Assembly: GCF_014199985.1 (NCBI RefSeq)
Contig: NZ_JACHOS010000013.1
Location: 1 to 64,000, forward strand
Reading direction: 5' to 3'
Length of the DNA: 64,000 bases
Source of the DNA: Methylorubrum rhodesianum
GTDB taxonomy: Bacteria; Pseudomonadota; Alphaproteobacteria; Rhizobiales; Beijerinckiaceae
Below are positions 43,769 through 53,551 of the stretch, one piece after another. The stretch's first letter is position 1, and each line of letters starts with the position of its first letter. The notes under the pieces are model-generated. The model ran no database searches and had not been told where the DNA came from. It saw nothing but the letters and a program-made list of their open reading frames with translations. The position numbers were made by a program, and so were the translations under genes.

Positions 43769-44821
43769 TCAGCCCGGAACGCCGCTGGCCAGCAGGCGGG
43801 TCAGGTCGGCCGCCGGCCGCTCCCGCGAGAGGCCGACCGCCTGCCCCGACCAGAGCGGCGAGAAATCGCCCGAGCCTTGCGCCTCGGCGGCCGGGCGCAG
43901 GGGCTGGAGCGCGACCGCAGCACCGGGGAAGGCCGGCGCGACCGCACTGATCGGCCCAAGTTCCCGCACCGCGCGGGTGAGCAGGCCGCGGGCGGGGCGG
44001 CCGGTGAACACGTTGGTGAGGGCCGTGTCCTCGTCCCGGGCCGTGCTCAGGGCGGCGCGGTAGGGCGCGGAGAGGCCGGCCTCGGGGCAGCGCAGATAGG
44101 CGGTCCCGACCTGCACCGCGCTGGCGCCCAGGGCGAAGGCCGCCGCCACGCCGCGGGGATCACTGATGCCGCCCGCCGCGATCACCGGCACGTTCACCGC
44201 GTCGGCGATCTGCGGCACCAGGGCGATGGTGCCGACCTGCGAGGCCGCCGCGTCGGTGAGGAACATGCCGCGATGGCCGCCGGCCTCCGCCCCCTGCGCT
44301 ATGACCGCATCGACGCCGCGCTCGGCGAGCCAGCGTGCCTCGCGCACCGTAGTCGCCGAGGACAGGATCAGGCAGCCGGCCTCCCGCACCCGCCGCAGCA
44401 GCGGCTCCGCCGGCAGGCCGAAATGAAAGCTGACGACGGCTGGGCGCAGCTCTTCCACCACCTCGGCCATCGCGGCATCGAAGGGGGCGCGGTTGGCCAT
44501 CGCCACCGGAGCCGCCGGATCGAGGCCGAACTCTGCGTAGTAGGGCGCGAGGGCGGACCGCCACGCGGCCTCACGTGCCGGATCGAGGGCGGGCAGCGCG
44601 TGGCAGAAGAAGTTCAGGTTGAACGGCCCATCCGTCACCGCCCGGATCGCGGCCACCTCGGCGCGGATCTGATCGGGTGTCAGCGCGGCGCAGCCGAGGG
44701 AGCCGAGCCCGCCGGCCGCGCTGACGGCGGCCGCGAGCGGCGCCTTCGGCCCGACCATCGGGGCCTGGATGATCGGATGCGCGATTCCGATTCGCCGGAC
44801 GAGATCCGTCTCACCTGCCAT
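43769..44821 (-). CDS. Nitronate monooxygenase
   Basis: This flavin enzyme oxidises nitronates such as propionate 3-nitronate. The 350 residues from ATG 44821 show IIQAPMVGPKAPLAAAVSAA at the FMN site, GGLGSLGCAALTPDQIRAEV and AQGAEAGGHRGMFLTDAAA. VPVIAAGGISDPRGVAAAFA and ALGASAVQVGTAYLRCPEAG follow, all 2-nitropropane-dioxygenase-family features. The longer frame upstream overlaps pssA and is not used. No related neighbour was seen. Confidence 0.85.
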   Translation of the reverse strand: MAGETDLVRRIGIAHPIIQAPMVGPKAPLAAAVSAAGGLGSLGCAALTPDQIRAEVAAIRAVTDGPFNLNFFCHALPALDPAREAAWRSALAPYYAEFGLDPAAPVAMANRAPFDAAMAEVVEELRPAVVSFHFGLPAEPLLRRVREAGCLILSSATTVREARWLAERGVDAVIAQGAEAGGHRGMFLTDAAASQVGTIALVPQIADAVNVPVIAAGGISDPRGVAAAFALGASAVQVGTAYLRCPEAGLSAPYRAALSTARDEDTALTNVFTGRPARGLLTRAVRELGPISAVAPAFPGAAVALQPLRPAAEAQGSGDFSPLWSGQAVGLSRERPAADLTRLLASGVPG

Positions 44822-44922
44822 GGCTGTCTCCTCGCACGCCCCGATGCGGGTAACGGGAGAAGGCCGGACGGGGCGCGGGGCCAGATCCCGGTCAGCGGAG
44901 GGATCGTCGCGAGGGCGGAGGG

Positions 44923-45795
44923 TTAGGCCCCCGGCGCCGCCGGCTGTTCCGTCGTTGCGGAGGTGGTCGTGCGCGCAGCCTCCTGCTTCAGGCGCTTGCG
45001 GTACTGCGCCGCGCCGAAGGGCAGGCCCGCCAGATAGGCGACGCTGACCGCTGCCATCGCCTCGAACGGGAAGCTGATGACGAGGCCGAAGCCGACCACG
45101 ACGACGAGGAAGATCGGCACCACGAGGTCGCGCGGCACCCGCTTGCCCCAGGTCTTGCCCGAGAAGGTCGGGACGGTGGAGACCACGAGAAGCGCGATAA
45201 CCAGCACGTAGATGAGGATCACCGGCGTGCCCCAGGCACTGAAGTCGAGGCCGAGGAAATGCAGGTAGAGCGGCAGCATGCCGGTGATGGCGCCGGCCGG
45301 CGCCGGCATGCCGACGAAATAGTCCTTCTTCCACTCCGGGCGGTTGGGGTCGTCGAGCATCGCGTTGAAGCGCGCGAGACGCAGGCACATGGCGATGGCG
45401 AAGACGAGAGCCACGATCCAGCCGACGGATTTCAGATTGTGCAGGGTGAAACTGTAGAGGATCAGGGCCGGAGCGCAGCCGAAATTGACGAAGTCGGCCA
45501 GCGAATCGAGTTCGGCGCCGAATCGCGAGGTTCCCTTCAGCAGGCGCGCCACGCGCCCGTCGATCCCGTCGAGACCGGCGGCGACGATCACCGCGATCAC
45601 CGCCGGTTCGAACCGGCCCTCGAAGGCCAGCCGGATCGCGGTCAGCCCGAGGCAGAGCGCGAGAAGGGTGATCATGTTGGGGGCGATCATCCGGAACGGG
45701 ACCGGCCGGAACCGGCGCGGCCGGTCGTTCGCTTCCGGCGCGAAGGGCGGGAAGAGATCGTCCATGTCGTCTCTCGACTCGTCGCTTCTGGCCAT
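44923..45795 (-). CDS. pssA: CDP-diacylglycerol-serine O-phosphatidyltransferase
   Basis: PssA makes phosphatidylserine from CDP-diacylglycerol and serine in the inner membrane. The 290 residues contain the CDP-alcohol phosphotransferase motif: LDGIDGRVARLLKGTSRFGA followed by ELDSLADFV. Several membrane helices are present (NMITLLALCLGLTAIRLAF; VILIYVLVIALLVVSTVPTF). ATG 45795; a second ATG ten codons in is possible. It lies 20 bases after psd, the next enzyme, so the two form an operon. Confidence 0.93.
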   Translation of the reverse strand: MARSDESRDDMDDLFPPFAPEANDRPRRFRPVPFRMIAPNMITLLALCLGLTAIRLAFEGRFEPAVIAVIVAAGLDGIDGRVARLLKGTSRFGAELDSLADFVNFGCAPALILYSFTLHNLKSVGWIVALVFAIAMCLRLARFNAMLDDPNRPEWKKDYFVGMPAPAGAITGMLPLYLHFLGLDFSAWGTPVILIYVLVIALLVVSTVPTFSGKTWGKRVPRDLVVPIFLVVVVGFGLVISFPFEAMAAVSVAYLAGLPFGAAQYRKRLKQEAARTTTSATTEQPAAPGA

Positions 45796-45815
45796 GTCGC
45801 CCTTCTGCAGAGAGG

Positions 45816-46526
45816 TCAGATGCGGCGGAAGGCGCGCTCGGGGCCGCCGCCGAGATCGGCCAGGATCGTCTCGCCGGCCACGGCCTTCTGGCCGAGGCCG
45901 ACCATCACGCGGGTGCCGACGGGCAGGTAGACGTCGACGCGCGAGCCGAAGCGGATCAGGCCGAAGCGCTCGCCCACCTGCTTGCTGTCGCCTGCCGAGA
46001 CGAAGCCGACGATGCGCCGCGCCACGAGACCGGCGATCTGCACCACGCCGATGCGCAGGGGCTGGCCGCGATGGGTCGTCTCCATGACGAGGCCGTTGCG
46101 CTCGTTGTCCTCGCTCGCCTTGTCGAGCTCGGCATTGAGGAACAGGCCCGGCGTGTAGTGGATCTGGCCGATCTTGCCGGAGACCGGCACGCGGTTCACG
46201 TGGCAGTCGAACACGTTCATGAAGACCGAGATCCGCAGCATCGGCTCGTGCGAGAGGTCGAGCTCCGGCGGCGGCAGCACGGTCGAGATCAGGTTCACGC
46301 GCCCGTCCGCGGGTGAGACGACGAGGCCGTCGCCGACGGGCACGACCCGCTCCGGATCGCGGAAGAAGTAGCAGACCCAGAGGGTCAGGATCAGGAAGAT
46401 CCAGCCGAAGAACTGCGAGAAGTAGCCGAGCACCACGGTCAGCACGATGCCGATCAGGATGAAGGGGTAGCCCTCCTTGTGGATCGGCACGAGCGTCCGG
46501 CGGATCGTCTCGATGAGGTCGGTCAT
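45816..46526 (-). CDS. psd: Phosphatidylserine decarboxylase
   Basis: Psd turns phosphatidylserine into phosphatidylethanolamine. The 236-residue proenzyme has an N-terminal membrane helix (IGIVLTVVLGYFSQFFGWIF), SPADGRVNLIST, FMNVFDCHVNRVPVSGKI and the self-cleavage site FGSRVDVYLP (Ser becomes the pyruvoyl group). This short form is typical of alphaproteobacteria. It is the first gene of the psd-pssA pair. Confidence 0.93.
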   Translation of the reverse strand: MTDLIETIRRTLVPIHKEGYPFILIGIVLTVVLGYFSQFFGWIFLILTLWVCYFFRDPERVVPVGDGLVVSPADGRVNLISTVLPPPELDLSHEPMLRISVFMNVFDCHVNRVPVSGKIGQIHYTPGLFLNAELDKASEDNERNGLVMETTHRGQPLRIGVVQIAGLVARRIVGFVSAGDSKQVGERFGLIRFGSRVDVYLPVGTRVMVGLGQKAVAGETILADLGGGPERAFRRI

Positions 46527-46601
46527 GGGCTCCCGTTGGACTCCGGCGGGGCGAATCTTCCCCGCCGGATGGCAGGGGGGCGCGGTTCCGTCAACCGGCG
46601 G

Positions 46602-48536
46602 CTAGAGCGCCGGCTCGGCCTCCTGCTGGTCTGCTTCGGGCAGGGCGCCCTCGTCCTCGGCGCGCTTCAGCGCTTCGCGGGCGGCGTCGGCCTCGCGCTG
46701 GCGGTTCCACAAGGCGGCGTAGACGCCGTCCCGCGCGAGCAGACTGGTGTGGTCGCCCCGCTCGACGACGCGGCCGTGATCGAGCACGAGAATCTCGTCG
46801 GCGTTGATCACGGTCGAGAGACGATGGGCGATCACCAGCGTCGTGCGACCCTGGCTGACGCGGTCGAGCGCCGCCTGGATCTCGCGCTCGGTGAACGAGT
46901 CGAGGGCGGAGGTCGCCTCGTCGAGGACGAGGATCGGCGGGCCCTTCAGGATGGTGCGGGCGATCGCCACGCGCTGCTTCTCGCCGCCCGACAGCTTCAG
47001 TCCGCGCTCGCCCACCGGCGTGTCGTAGCCCTCCGGCAGGCTCTCGATGAAGCGGTCGATCTGGGCGAGGCGGGCGGCCTCGCGCACCTCGGCCTCGCTG
47101 GCGTCCCAGCGGCCGTAGCGGATGTTGTAGCCGATGGTGTCGTTGAACAGCACGGTATCCTGCGGCACCATGCCGATCGCCGCGCGCAGGGAATTCTGGC
47201 GGACGCTCGCGATGTCCTGTCCGTCGATGGTGATGCGGCCCGCATTCGGCTCGTAGAAGCGGAACAGCAGTCGCGACAGGGTCGACTTGCCCGCGCCCGA
47301 AGGGCCGACGATGGCGACCGTGCGGCCGGCCGGCACCTCGAAGGAAATCCCGCGCAGGATCGGCCGCTCCGGGATGTAGGAGAAGCGCACGTCCTCGAAG
47401 CGGACGGTGCCGGCCTCGACCTTGAGCGGCGCGGCCCCCGGACGATCGGCGATCTCGGGATTGCGCTTGAGGATCAGAAACATGTCGTCGATGTCGATCA
47501 GCGCCTGTTTGATCTCGCGGTAGATCATCCCCATGAAGTTCAGCGGGATCGAGAGCTGCACCAGCATCGTGTTGACGAGGACGAAACCACCGATCGTTGT
47601 CCGGCCGGCCATGATGTCACGCGCGGCCAGCCACATGACCGCGGTCATGCCGAGGGTGAAGATCACCGCTTGACCGGCGTTGAGCACCGCCAGCGAGACG
47701 TAGGTCTGGGTGGAGGCCTTCTCGTAGCGCTCCATCGAGGCGTCGTAGCGGGCGGTCTCCCGGTTCTCGGCGCCGAAATACTTCACCGTCTCGAAGTTGA
47801 GGAGCGAGTCGACCGCCTTCGTGTTGGCCTCGGTGTCCGAGTTGTTCATCCGGCGGCGGATGCCGATGCGCCACTCGGTCGCCTTCCAGGTGAAGCCGAG
47901 ATAGGCGGCGATCATCGTCGCGACGACCACCGAGTAGAGCCAGTCGAACTCGTAGGCGAGGATGCCGAGGACGAGGACCAGCTCGACGATGGTCGGCACC
48001 AGCGTCAGCACCATCAGGCGCGACAATTCCTCGATGCCGGAGCGGCCGCGCTCGAGCACGCGGGTGAGGCCGCCGGTCTTGCGCTCCAGATGGAAGCGCA
48101 GAGAGAGCCGGTGCATGTGCTCGAACGTCTGCAGCGCGAGTCGCCGCACGGCATGCATCGCCACCTTGGCGAACAGCCCGTCGCGCACCTGCGTCAGCCC
48201 GGCCATGGCGATGCGCGACAGGCCGTAGAGGGCGATCAGCAGGAAGGGCGCCGAGACGAGGCCCGCCGGCACCGCGGCGGTGGCGTCGCCTGCCCCATCC
48301 TTGGCGCCGACTGCCGCGACCAGCGCGTCGGTGGCCCATTTGAAGGTGAAGGGCATCACCATCGTCGCGGCCTTGGCGACGAAGAGCAGCCCGAAGGCGA
48401 TGAACACCCGGCGCTGGAGATCGGCGCGGCCGTGGGGCCAGAGATAGGGCCAGAGCCGGCGATAGGTCGTCAGGAGGCCGGGACGTTCGAGGGGCGCGGG
48501 CGCGCCCTCCCCCGCCTGGACGGGTGCTTTTGCCAT
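46602..48536 (-). CDS. Atm1-like ABC exporter
   Basis: The 644 residues from ATG 48536 comprise a membrane domain (about 35-330; ATMVMPFTFKWATDALVAAV) and an ATPase domain. The latter has Walker A GPSGAGKST, the signature LSGGEKQRVAIA and Walker B ILVLDEATSALDSFTE. Sequence TDALVAAV and the arrangement NSDTEANTKAVDSLLNFETV with KYFGAENRE are characteristic of Atm1/HMT1 exporters, thought to move glutathione-bound sulfur or metals. The frame is open upstream, but MAKAPVQ is the natural start. Confidence 0.88.
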   Translation of the reverse strand: MAKAPVQAGEGAPAPLERPGLLTTYRRLWPYLWPHGRADLQRRVFIAFGLLFVAKAATMVMPFTFKWATDALVAAVGAKDGAGDATAAVPAGLVSAPFLLIALYGLSRIAMAGLTQVRDGLFAKVAMHAVRRLALQTFEHMHRLSLRFHLERKTGGLTRVLERGRSGIEELSRLMVLTLVPTIVELVLVLGILAYEFDWLYSVVVATMIAAYLGFTWKATEWRIGIRRRMNNSDTEANTKAVDSLLNFETVKYFGAENRETARYDASMERYEKASTQTYVSLAVLNAGQAVIFTLGMTAVMWLAARDIMAGRTTIGGFVLVNTMLVQLSIPLNFMGMIYREIKQALIDIDDMFLILKRNPEIADRPGAAPLKVEAGTVRFEDVRFSYIPERPILRGISFEVPAGRTVAIVGPSGAGKSTLSRLLFRFYEPNAGRITIDGQDIASVRQNSLRAAIGMVPQDTVLFNDTIGYNIRYGRWDASEAEVREAARLAQIDRFIESLPEGYDTPVGERGLKLSGGEKQRVAIARTILKGPPILVLDEATSALDSFTEREIQAALDRVSQGRTTLVIAHRLSTVINADEILVLDHGRVVERGDHTSLLARDGVYAALWNRQREADAAREALKRAEDEGALPEADQQEAEPAL

Positions 48537-48644
48537 TGTGGGGTTCGGAAGGATCTTTCGGCACGGGGCGGCCGTCGCGTGGCGCATATAGGCGCTTGCG
48601 AACGATCGCGCACCCTCCCCCTTCCCGACCCTCCGGTCTCCCCG

Positions 48645-50207
48645 TCAGCTCCGGCGATCGATGCCGCTTCGCGCCGACGGCGTTTCCCGCGCCGGTGCGT
48701 CCTTCGGCAGCACGAACATCTGACCCGGATAGATCCGATTCGGGTCGCGGATCTGATCTTGGTTGGCGTCGTAGATCACGGTGTAGCGGTTGCCGCGGCC
48801 ATAGGTGCGCCGGCTGATCTGCCACAGGCTGTCGCCGCGGGTGATCCGCGCGGTGTTCACCTCCGGTACGAACACGGCGCCGGCATCGGCCGGAGGGGCC
48901 GCGCCCGCCAGAGGGCTCGACGCGGGCGCGGCGGCCCTCGAAGAGGCCGCCGGCGTCGGCGTGCCCGCTGCCGCCGGCGGGGGCGCGGCCAGGCTCGGAG
49001 CGGCACCGATTCCCGCCGTTCTGGCTGGTGGCGCCGAGCGGTCCGCTTCGGGCTGCTGCGGCGCGACGGCGCGCGATTCGGCCGCCCGCTCCCGGCTCGG
49101 GATCGGCTGCGTTGCCGGGCGCTTCGTCGCTGCGACGCCGGGCTTCGCCGGGTCGTCGGTGCCGGCCTCCGCAGACCGGGTCGGCGGCCCGCTATCGGGA
49201 TAGGCGAAGGCGACTTCGGCGCGCGCCTTCACCTTGCTGCCGGCCTGATCGACCGAATCGATGCGGATGCGGTAGGCGCCTGGCTTCACACCGCGCCCGA
49301 TTGTAAAGGCGACCCGCCCGTCGGCTCCGGACCGTCCGGAGGCCACCATGGTGTCGTTGAGATAGAGGCGCAGACTGCTCCACGCCGTCGTCTGACCGGT
49401 GACGTGGAGGCGCCCGCCCTCCTGCGCGTCCACACTGACGATGCGGACGGCCCCCGGCGCGGGCGCCTTGCCGGCCGGCTTGTCCGCCTCGCGGACCGGA
49501 TCGTTCGCAGCCGAGCGGCTCTCCCCGGCCTCCTTGCCTCCGGCCTCGGGCGCGTCGGGCTGGGACAGCACCCGCGTCGGCGCATCCGGCGCGCTCAGGG
49601 CGATCAGCGGCTTGGCATCGCGCTTGTCCGATACCACGATCGTCACACTCTCCCGGCCCGGCAGCGGCTTGCCGTCGGGGCCGGTGGCCTGCAGGGCGAT
49701 CTCGCTCGTGCCCGGGGGCAGATCCGGCGGCGTCAGCGCGAACTGACCCGCGGCGTCGGCCTGAGCCGTGGCGAAGGGTTTTCCGTCGCGCAACAGCGCG
49801 ATGCGGCTGTTGGGTGCCGCGCGCCCCGCGATGACGCTCGCCCCGTCCGGCTCCACCCGCACGATGTCGAAGCTCGGCGCTCCGTCCTCCTCGCGCACCT
49901 TCGCTTGGCCGGCCGGCGACGCCTCCTGCCCGACGCCCCCCTGCCCGACGCCCCCTTGCGATAGGGCTCCGAGGGCGGCATGAGAGGAGTCCGTCGCGGG
50001 TGCGTCCGAGGATGTCTTGCCGGCACGGTCGCCGGTCTCCGCTCCGGCCGAAGGTTCCCCCGGCGTCGCCGGTGTTTCGGCAGAAGGATTGACCGCCGCG
50101 TTGCGCTTGAGAAGCTCCCCGGTCCCGAACAGCGCGACCACCATGGCGAAGCCGCCGAGCAGCCCCGCTACCGCGAGGACGATGCTTCGCCGCACCTCAG
50201 CCGTCAT
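48645..50207 (-). CDS. LysM-domain envelope protein
   Basis: The 520 residues from ATG 50207 begin with a membrane helix (SIVLAVAGLLGGFAMVVALF). They continue with Gly/Pro/Ala-rich disordered parts containing GGVGQGGVGQ repeats and two beta-sandwich-like segments (VEPDGASVIAGRAAPNSRIA, RLHVTGQTTAWSSLRLYLN). The C-terminal LysM domain is ITRGDSLWQISRRTYGRGNR with QDQIRDPNRIYPGQMFVLP. It probably binds peptidoglycan from the periplasmic side. The frame extends further upstream but overlaps other genes. Confidence 0.85.
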   Translation of the reverse strand: MTAEVRRSIVLAVAGLLGGFAMVVALFGTGELLKRNAAVNPSAETPATPGEPSAGAETGDRAGKTSSDAPATDSSHAALGALSQGGVGQGGVGQEASPAGQAKVREEDGAPSFDIVRVEPDGASVIAGRAAPNSRIALLRDGKPFATAQADAAGQFALTPPDLPPGTSEIALQATGPDGKPLPGRESVTIVVSDKRDAKPLIALSAPDAPTRVLSQPDAPEAGGKEAGESRSAANDPVREADKPAGKAPAPGAVRIVSVDAQEGGRLHVTGQTTAWSSLRLYLNDTMVASGRSGADGRVAFTIGRGVKPGAYRIRIDSVDQAGSKVKARAEVAFAYPDSGPPTRSAEAGTDDPAKPGVAATKRPATQPIPSRERAAESRAVAPQQPEADRSAPPARTAGIGAAPSLAAPPPAAAGTPTPAASSRAAAPASSPLAGAAPPADAGAVFVPEVNTARITRGDSLWQISRRTYGRGNRYTVIYDANQDQIRDPNRIYPGQMFVLPKDAPARETPSARSGIDRRS

Positions 50208-50435
50208 GGCCGCACACTCCCGTACGCTTCGGGTTGCCGCGGATGCGCGCGCTGCGCCGCCGTTTGTCGACAACCCGTCTAAATCCGGTGACATATTAAC
50301 GAACATGAGAAGAACACCAAAGCTCGAACGGGCGGGTACCCATTTTTCCCGCGTGAACTCAGCATTCTTTCGCCTGGACGGGTGCATGTACCTCCGCCTC
50401 GATGCGTCCCCCCCTCGCCGTCGGGGAGATGCGTG

Positions 50436-51038
50436 ATGGCGCGGCTCACCTCCGTCTGTGTCTATTGCGGTTCCGGCTTCGGCGGCGATCCGGCCTTCGC
50501 CGAGGCCGCGCGCCGGCTCGGCACCTCCCTCGCCCGGGCGGGGGTCAAGCTCGTCTATGGCGGCGGCAATGTCGGCCTCATGGGCACCGTCGCGGGCGCG
50601 ACGCTCGATGCGGGCGGCTACGTCACCGGCATCATTCCGGATTTCTTGAAATCGCGCGAGCGCATGCTCGACGCGGTGCAGGAGACCATCGTCGTCTCCG
50701 ACATGCACACCCGCAAGCGGCTGATGTTCGACCGGGCCGACGCCTTCGTCGCCCTGCCCGGCGGCATCGGCACGCTGGAGGAACTGGTCGAGCAGCTCAC
50801 CTGGGCCCAACTCGGACAGCACCGCAAGCCGATCCTGCTCCTCTCGGTGAACGGCTTCTGGGACCCGCTGATCACCCTGATCGACCATATGCGCGCCCAC
50901 GGCTTCATCCGAGAGGGCCTCGACTTGAACTATCTCGTCGGCACGGATCCCGACCGCGTGGTGGCGACGCTGAGCGAGGTCCTGGCCCAGTCGGAGCCGG
51001 CGCCGTTGGCGGATGAACTGATCGAGAAGCGTTTCTGA
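50436..51038 (+). CDS. LOG-family cytokinin nucleotide phosphoribohydrolase-like protein
   Basis: The 200-residue product (start MARLTSVCVYCGSGFGG) has the LOG/TIGR00730 pattern: KLVYGGGNVGLMGTVA, MHTRKRLMFDRADAFVALPGGIGTLEEL. LOG proteins release ribose 5-phosphate from nucleoside monophosphates such as cytokinin nucleotides. The stop overlaps the next ATG (TGATG), so the pair is coupled. It is divergent from the LysM gene. Confidence 0.85.
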   Translation: MARLTSVCVYCGSGFGGDPAFAEAARRLGTSLARAGVKLVYGGGNVGLMGTVAGATLDAGGYVTGIIPDFLKSRERMLDAVQETIVVSDMHTRKRLMFDRADAFVALPGGIGTLEELVEQLTWAQLGQHRKPILLLSVNGFWDPLITLIDHMRAHGFIREGLDLNYLVGTDPDRVVATLSEVLAQSEPAPLADELIEKRF

Positions 51039-51829
51039 TGACCGCTTTGACCGAGCCCGGACAGACGATCGCCGGCGAGCACCGGGGCGAGCACTACGCG
51101 GACGTGCTGGCCAAGCTCTCCCGTAACGCCGCCGTGCGGCGCTACCTCGAGATCGGCGTCGCCTTCGGCGACATCTTCTCCGGCATCGCCTGCCGTCACG
51201 GGATCGCCGTCGATCCGGAATTCCGGCTCAAGACCAACATCGCGGCCAACAAGAACAAGGTCTCGCTGTTTCAGGTGATGAGCGACGTCTTCTTCGCCCA
51301 CCTGAACCTGCGCCGCGACATCGGCGGACGGATCGACCTCGCCTTCCTCGACGGAATGCACCTGTTCGAGTTCCTGCTGCGGGATTTCTTCAACACCGAG
51401 GCGATCTGCCGGCGTGACTCGATCATCGTGATGCACGACTGCCTGCCGGTGGCCGAGCCGATGGCCGATCGCGACCCGATGCAGGCCGATATCCGCGCGC
51501 GCGGCACGCCGTTCGAGGGCTGGTGGACCGGCGACGTGTGGAAGATCGTACCGATCCTGAAGCGCTACCGGCCCGATCTCGACGTGATGCTGGTCGATGC
51601 CCCGCCCACCGGTCTCGTCATCGTCACCGGGCTCGATCCCTCCTCGCGCACGCTCAAGACCAACCACGACGCGATCGTCGAGGAATTCTCGCGCTTGCCC
51701 AACACGGCGGAAGAGATCGCGCAGATCTATGCCGAGTCCCCGCTCACTTCGACGGAGGAGGCGCTGCGCCGCCTCGGCGGGCGGTCCTACGCCCATGGCG
51801 GTGGCTGGCTGCAGCGATTGACGGGCTGA
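51038..51829 (+). CDS. Class I methyltransferase-like protein
   Basis: The 263-residue product has RRYLEIGVAFGDIFSGIACR (SAM-motif-I-like E-I-G-x-x-x-G) and IDLAFLDGMHLFEFLLRDFF with IVMHDCLP, the layout of Methyltransf_24-type enzymes. The late segment GWWTGDVWKIVPILKRYRPD supports this family. The substrate is unknown. It is overlapped by 1 base with the LOG-like gene. Confidence 0.7.
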   Translation: MTALTEPGQTIAGEHRGEHYADVLAKLSRNAAVRRYLEIGVAFGDIFSGIACRHGIAVDPEFRLKTNIAANKNKVSLFQVMSDVFFAHLNLRRDIGGRIDLAFLDGMHLFEFLLRDFFNTEAICRRDSIIVMHDCLPVAEPMADRDPMQADIRARGTPFEGWWTGDVWKIVPILKRYRPDLDVMLVDAPPTGLVIVTGLDPSSRTLKTNHDAIVEEFSRLPNTAEEIAQIYAESPLTSTEEALRRLGGRSYAHGGGWLQRLTG

Positions 51830-51833
51830 TGCT

Positions 51834-53246
51834 TCAGCCCGCCACCGTCCAGGTGGTGGTGCCGTCCTTGTTGTCCTTGACGCTCACCCCGAGGGCGGTG
51901 AGGGCGTCGCGGACCCGATCGGAGGCGGCCCAGTCCTTCGCGGCGCGGGCCGCCTTGCGCTCGGCGATCAGCGCTTCCACACGCCCCACGTCGATCCCCG
52001 CCGCGCCGACCCGGTCCGCCTCGCGCTGCGCCTTCGTCGTCGGAAGGAAGCCCATCAGCCCCGCACCGGCCTTGAGCGCTCCGGGATCGGCGCCGGCGAG
52101 CCGGTGCAGCTCGCCGAGGGCGGCCGGCGTATTCAGGTCGTCGCTCAGCGCCTCGACCACGCCGGCGGGCACCGCCGCGTCGGGCGCCGCCTCGCCCGCC
52201 GCCTCGTACCAGCGGTCGAGCATCCGGCTCGACTCCTCCAGGCCGCGCAGGGTCCAGTCGATCGGCTGGCGATAATGGGTCTTGAGCATGTTGAGCCGCA
52301 CGACCTCGCCTGGCCAATCGTCCAGCACCTGGCGGATGGTGATGAAGTTGCCGAGCGACTTCGACATCTTCTCCCCCTCGACCTGAAGGAAGCCGTTGTG
52401 AAGCCAGACATTGGCCATCACGTCGGTGCCGAAGCAGCAGCGGGACTGCGCCACCTCGTTCTCGTGGTGGGGGAAGATCAGATCGATTCCGCCGGCATGG
52501 ATGTCGAAGGTCTGTCCCAGGTGCTTCCAGGACATGGCGGAGCACTCGATGTGCCAGCCGGGCCGGCCGGGTACCTCGATCCCGCAGGGTGACGGCCAGG
52601 AGGGCTCCCCCGCCTTCGACGGCTTCCACAGCACGAAATCGAGCGGCGAGCGCTTGTAGGGCGCGACCTCGACCCGGGCCCCCGCCTCCATCTCATCGAG
52701 CGGGCGCTTCGAGAGCGCGCCGTAATCGGGCATGGAGGGCACGTCGAACAGCACGTGCCCTTCCGCCACGTAGGCGTGGCCGGCCGCGACGAGGCCCTCG
52801 ATCAGCCGGTGCATTTCGGCGATGTGGTCGGTCGCCCGCGGCTCGATGAACCGGGCCGGCTCACCGGCGCGATTCACGTCGTCGGACATCAGCACGCCGA
52901 GGTCGCGGATGTCGCGGTGGAATTGCGCCAGCGTCCCGTCGGTGAGCTCGCGGATGGTGATGCCGCGCTCCAGCGCCCGGGCGTTGATCTTGTCGTCCAC
53001 GTCCGTGACGTTGCGGGCGTAGGTGACATGCGCCGCGCCGTAGAGGTGACGCAGCAGCCGGAACAGCAGGTCGAAGACGATGATCGGCCGCGCGTTGCCG
53101 ATATGCGCCGCGTCGTAGACCGTCGGTCCGCAGGCATACATCCGGACGTTCGCCGGATCGATCGGCGTGAAGACCGCCTTCTCGCGGATCAGCGTGTTGT
53201 AGAGGCGCAACATCGGCGTCATCGACTGCGTTCCTGCCGGGCTCAT
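51834..53246 (-). CDS. cysS: Cysteinyl-tRNA synthetase
   Basis: CysRS charges tRNA-Cys. The 470 residues show the HIGN signature in YDAAHIGNARPIIVFDLLFR, a zinc-binding Cys (MYACGPTVYD), WHIECSAMSWKHLGQTFDIHAG and the KMSKS motif GEKMSKSLGNFITIRQVL. The ATG 53246 (MSPAGTQSMTP) is used; an ATG at codon 9 or 12 is possible. Its 3' end is 4 bases from the convergent methyltransferase stop. Confidence 0.96.
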   Translation of the reverse strand: MSPAGTQSMTPMLRLYNTLIREKAVFTPIDPANVRMYACGPTVYDAAHIGNARPIIVFDLLFRLLRHLYGAAHVTYARNVTDVDDKINARALERGITIRELTDGTLAQFHRDIRDLGVLMSDDVNRAGEPARFIEPRATDHIAEMHRLIEGLVAAGHAYVAEGHVLFDVPSMPDYGALSKRPLDEMEAGARVEVAPYKRSPLDFVLWKPSKAGEPSWPSPCGIEVPGRPGWHIECSAMSWKHLGQTFDIHAGGIDLIFPHHENEVAQSRCCFGTDVMANVWLHNGFLQVEGEKMSKSLGNFITIRQVLDDWPGEVVRLNMLKTHYRQPIDWTLRGLEESSRMLDRWYEAAGEAAPDAAVPAGVVEALSDDLNTPAALGELHRLAGADPGALKAGAGLMGFLPTTKAQREADRVGAAGIDVGRVEALIAERKAARAAKDWAASDRVRDALTALGVSVKDNKDGTTTWTVAG

Positions 53247-53551
53247 CCGGCCTCCCCTGCGGCGCGTGCCGCCCTCGTCGTTTGTCGTTGCGGCGCAGCA
53301 CCTTCGGCGGACCGCCGGGCGGAGCCGGAGCGCGGCCCCGCCACAGTGTCGCCCGAGCCGCCGCCCGCCGCTGTTGCGCCGCCGCGACGGTCGCCGCCAC
53401 GAGGTTGGGCTAACCCAAAACGGTGATGAATTCGAGAAGGGCGACCGCTCCTCCGCCTCTCAACCGACCGTGACCGGATCCGGCAAGGATTTGTTTACCG
53501 CGCCGTCCGAACACTCCGAACTCGAACGAACCCGTTCACAAGGTTTTCACC
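53247..53551. other. Intergenic region between cysS and a small secreted gene
   Basis: Three hundred bases between divergent genes. The last 130 bases are less GC-rich, with GAATTCGAG and TTGTTTACC sequences that may contain the promoter of the 53552 gene. No gene or hairpin was identified. Confidence 0.4.

Noticed and set aside
46479..49964. 1161-residue plus-strand open frame
   Set aside because: It lies antisense to the ABC exporter and LysM genes, has Arg/Gly/His-rich composition and no domain; long shadow frames are expected in GC-rich DNA.
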